A stretch of DNA of 64,000 bases, taken from NCBI RefSeq assembly GCF_040581485.1, contig NC_090128.1, forward strand, positions 26,504,931 through 26,568,930, written 5' to 3'. Below the pieces are notes generated by a model. The model made no database searches. It saw nothing but the letters and a program-made list of their open reading frames with translations, and was not told where the DNA came from. How positions within the stretch are numbered: the stretch's first letter is position 1; every line of letters begins with the position of its first letter. Position numbers and translations under genes: made by a program. Of the stretch, positions 63,606 through 64,000 are shown in pieces. The DNA comes from Linepithema humile. Its lineage: Eukaryota > Arthropoda > Insecta > Hymenoptera > Formicidae.

Positions 63606-63740
63606 CTAATACCAACCGCCGTAATCCGTGACGGGTTTGTGCAGCTGCGGCGTCGTCGTGCTGTAGGCTGCCGGTTGATACTGCGCTGGAAGCGGAGGGC
63701 AAATTGGTCCCTTGTCCTCGCCCTCCTCCGGCACGGAGAC
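63606..63740 (-). CDS. Probable additional exon: Ddr juxtamembrane exon or alternative terminal exon with stop
   Basis: After the acceptor CGACCGCAG, an open frame of 44 codons ends in TAG. It starts VSVPEEGEDKGPICPPLPAQ, continues YQPAAYSTTTPQLHKPVTDY and ends GGWY. The proline- and tyrosine-rich content and PLPAQYQPA resemble vertebrate DDR juxtamembrane regions (PLRPDYQEP-like). A weak donor, G|GTTGGT, lies just before the stop at 63617/63616. It is in phase 1, exactly what the 62459 acceptor needs, and would give VTDYGGITEVQP. If that donor is skipped, the protein ends at GGWY. The exon could instead be the last exon of an unrelated gene to the right. The exact 3' boundary is unresolved. 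Confidence 0.5.
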   Translation of the reverse strand, partial: VSVPEEGEDKGPICPPLPAQYQPAAYSTTTPQLHKPVTDYGGWY

Positions 63741-64000
63741 CTGCGGTCGAATATCGAGCGTTATCGTTAATGCACGTGACATTTATGCACACGCCGGCCG
63801 GGTATATCGCGCGGTAAAAGCGATATACCGTCGGTCATTCCCGTCTATTTTCCACCTCTCCCCTTCATCGCTCCTGCCCTCCTCAGAATATTCATAGCCG
63901 ACGAAACGGAGAGACACAGCGCGGGTCTCAAGAGGTTCTGCGCGCTTCTGGTTATTGTGCGCCGAACGCTCCACTGGCCTACTAACTCGTTGTGTATTGC

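Noticed and set aside
1..64000. CRISPR arrays, operons or bacterial genes
   Set aside because: No regularly spaced identical repeats with unique spacers; the spliced kinase gene and low gene density show animal nuclear DNA.

Overview
This is a gene-poor, AT-rich animal genomic window with a few CpG-rich patches. It has spliced genes with GT-AG introns and many small inverted-repeat elements, and no prokaryotic features. The receptor kinase at the right end is invertebrate-like. Together these suggest an insect, most likely a hymenopteran such as an ant; the order is an inference, not something the sequence proves.

Layout. About 1-33,850 holds no gene I can name. It is AT-rich intergenic or long-intron DNA with one striking 757-bp palindromic transposable element (9734-10490), a second inverted-repeat element with another nested inside it (26424-27772), several short duplications and microsatellites, and one isolated exon-like block at 21275-21373. 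At 33860-34741 there is a compact four-exon gene on the + strand with a TATA box and initiator at correct spacing, a signal peptide and a five-cysteine mature protein containing a CPWC motif. I do not recognise it with certainty; its C-terminal half weakly resembles secreted RNase T2 without the catalytic motifs. From 34,750 to 46,380 there is mostly non-coding and repeat DNA, including a dispersed repeat complex at 37.8-39.2 kb.

From 46387 to at least 62459, on the - strand, lies the 3' part of a discoidin-domain receptor (Ddr) tyrosine kinase gene. Seven exons join without frame conflict into 399 residues: proline-rich juxtamembrane region, complete kinase domain and stop codon. The discoidin and transmembrane exons must lie beyond the right edge. 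An eighth exon-like block at 63606-63740 is either a further juxtamembrane exon or an alternative terminal exon giving a kinase-less receptor. The Ddr introns contain a probable solo LTR (54846-55550), a G-rich tract and a 181-codon open frame of unknown meaning.

The two genes have no evident functional link. The small secreted protein gene stands alone with its own promoter. The Ddr exons form a collagen-receptor kinase in which several usually conserved kinase positions differ (DLG for DFG, YxxxYF for YxxxYY, a bulky gatekeeper).
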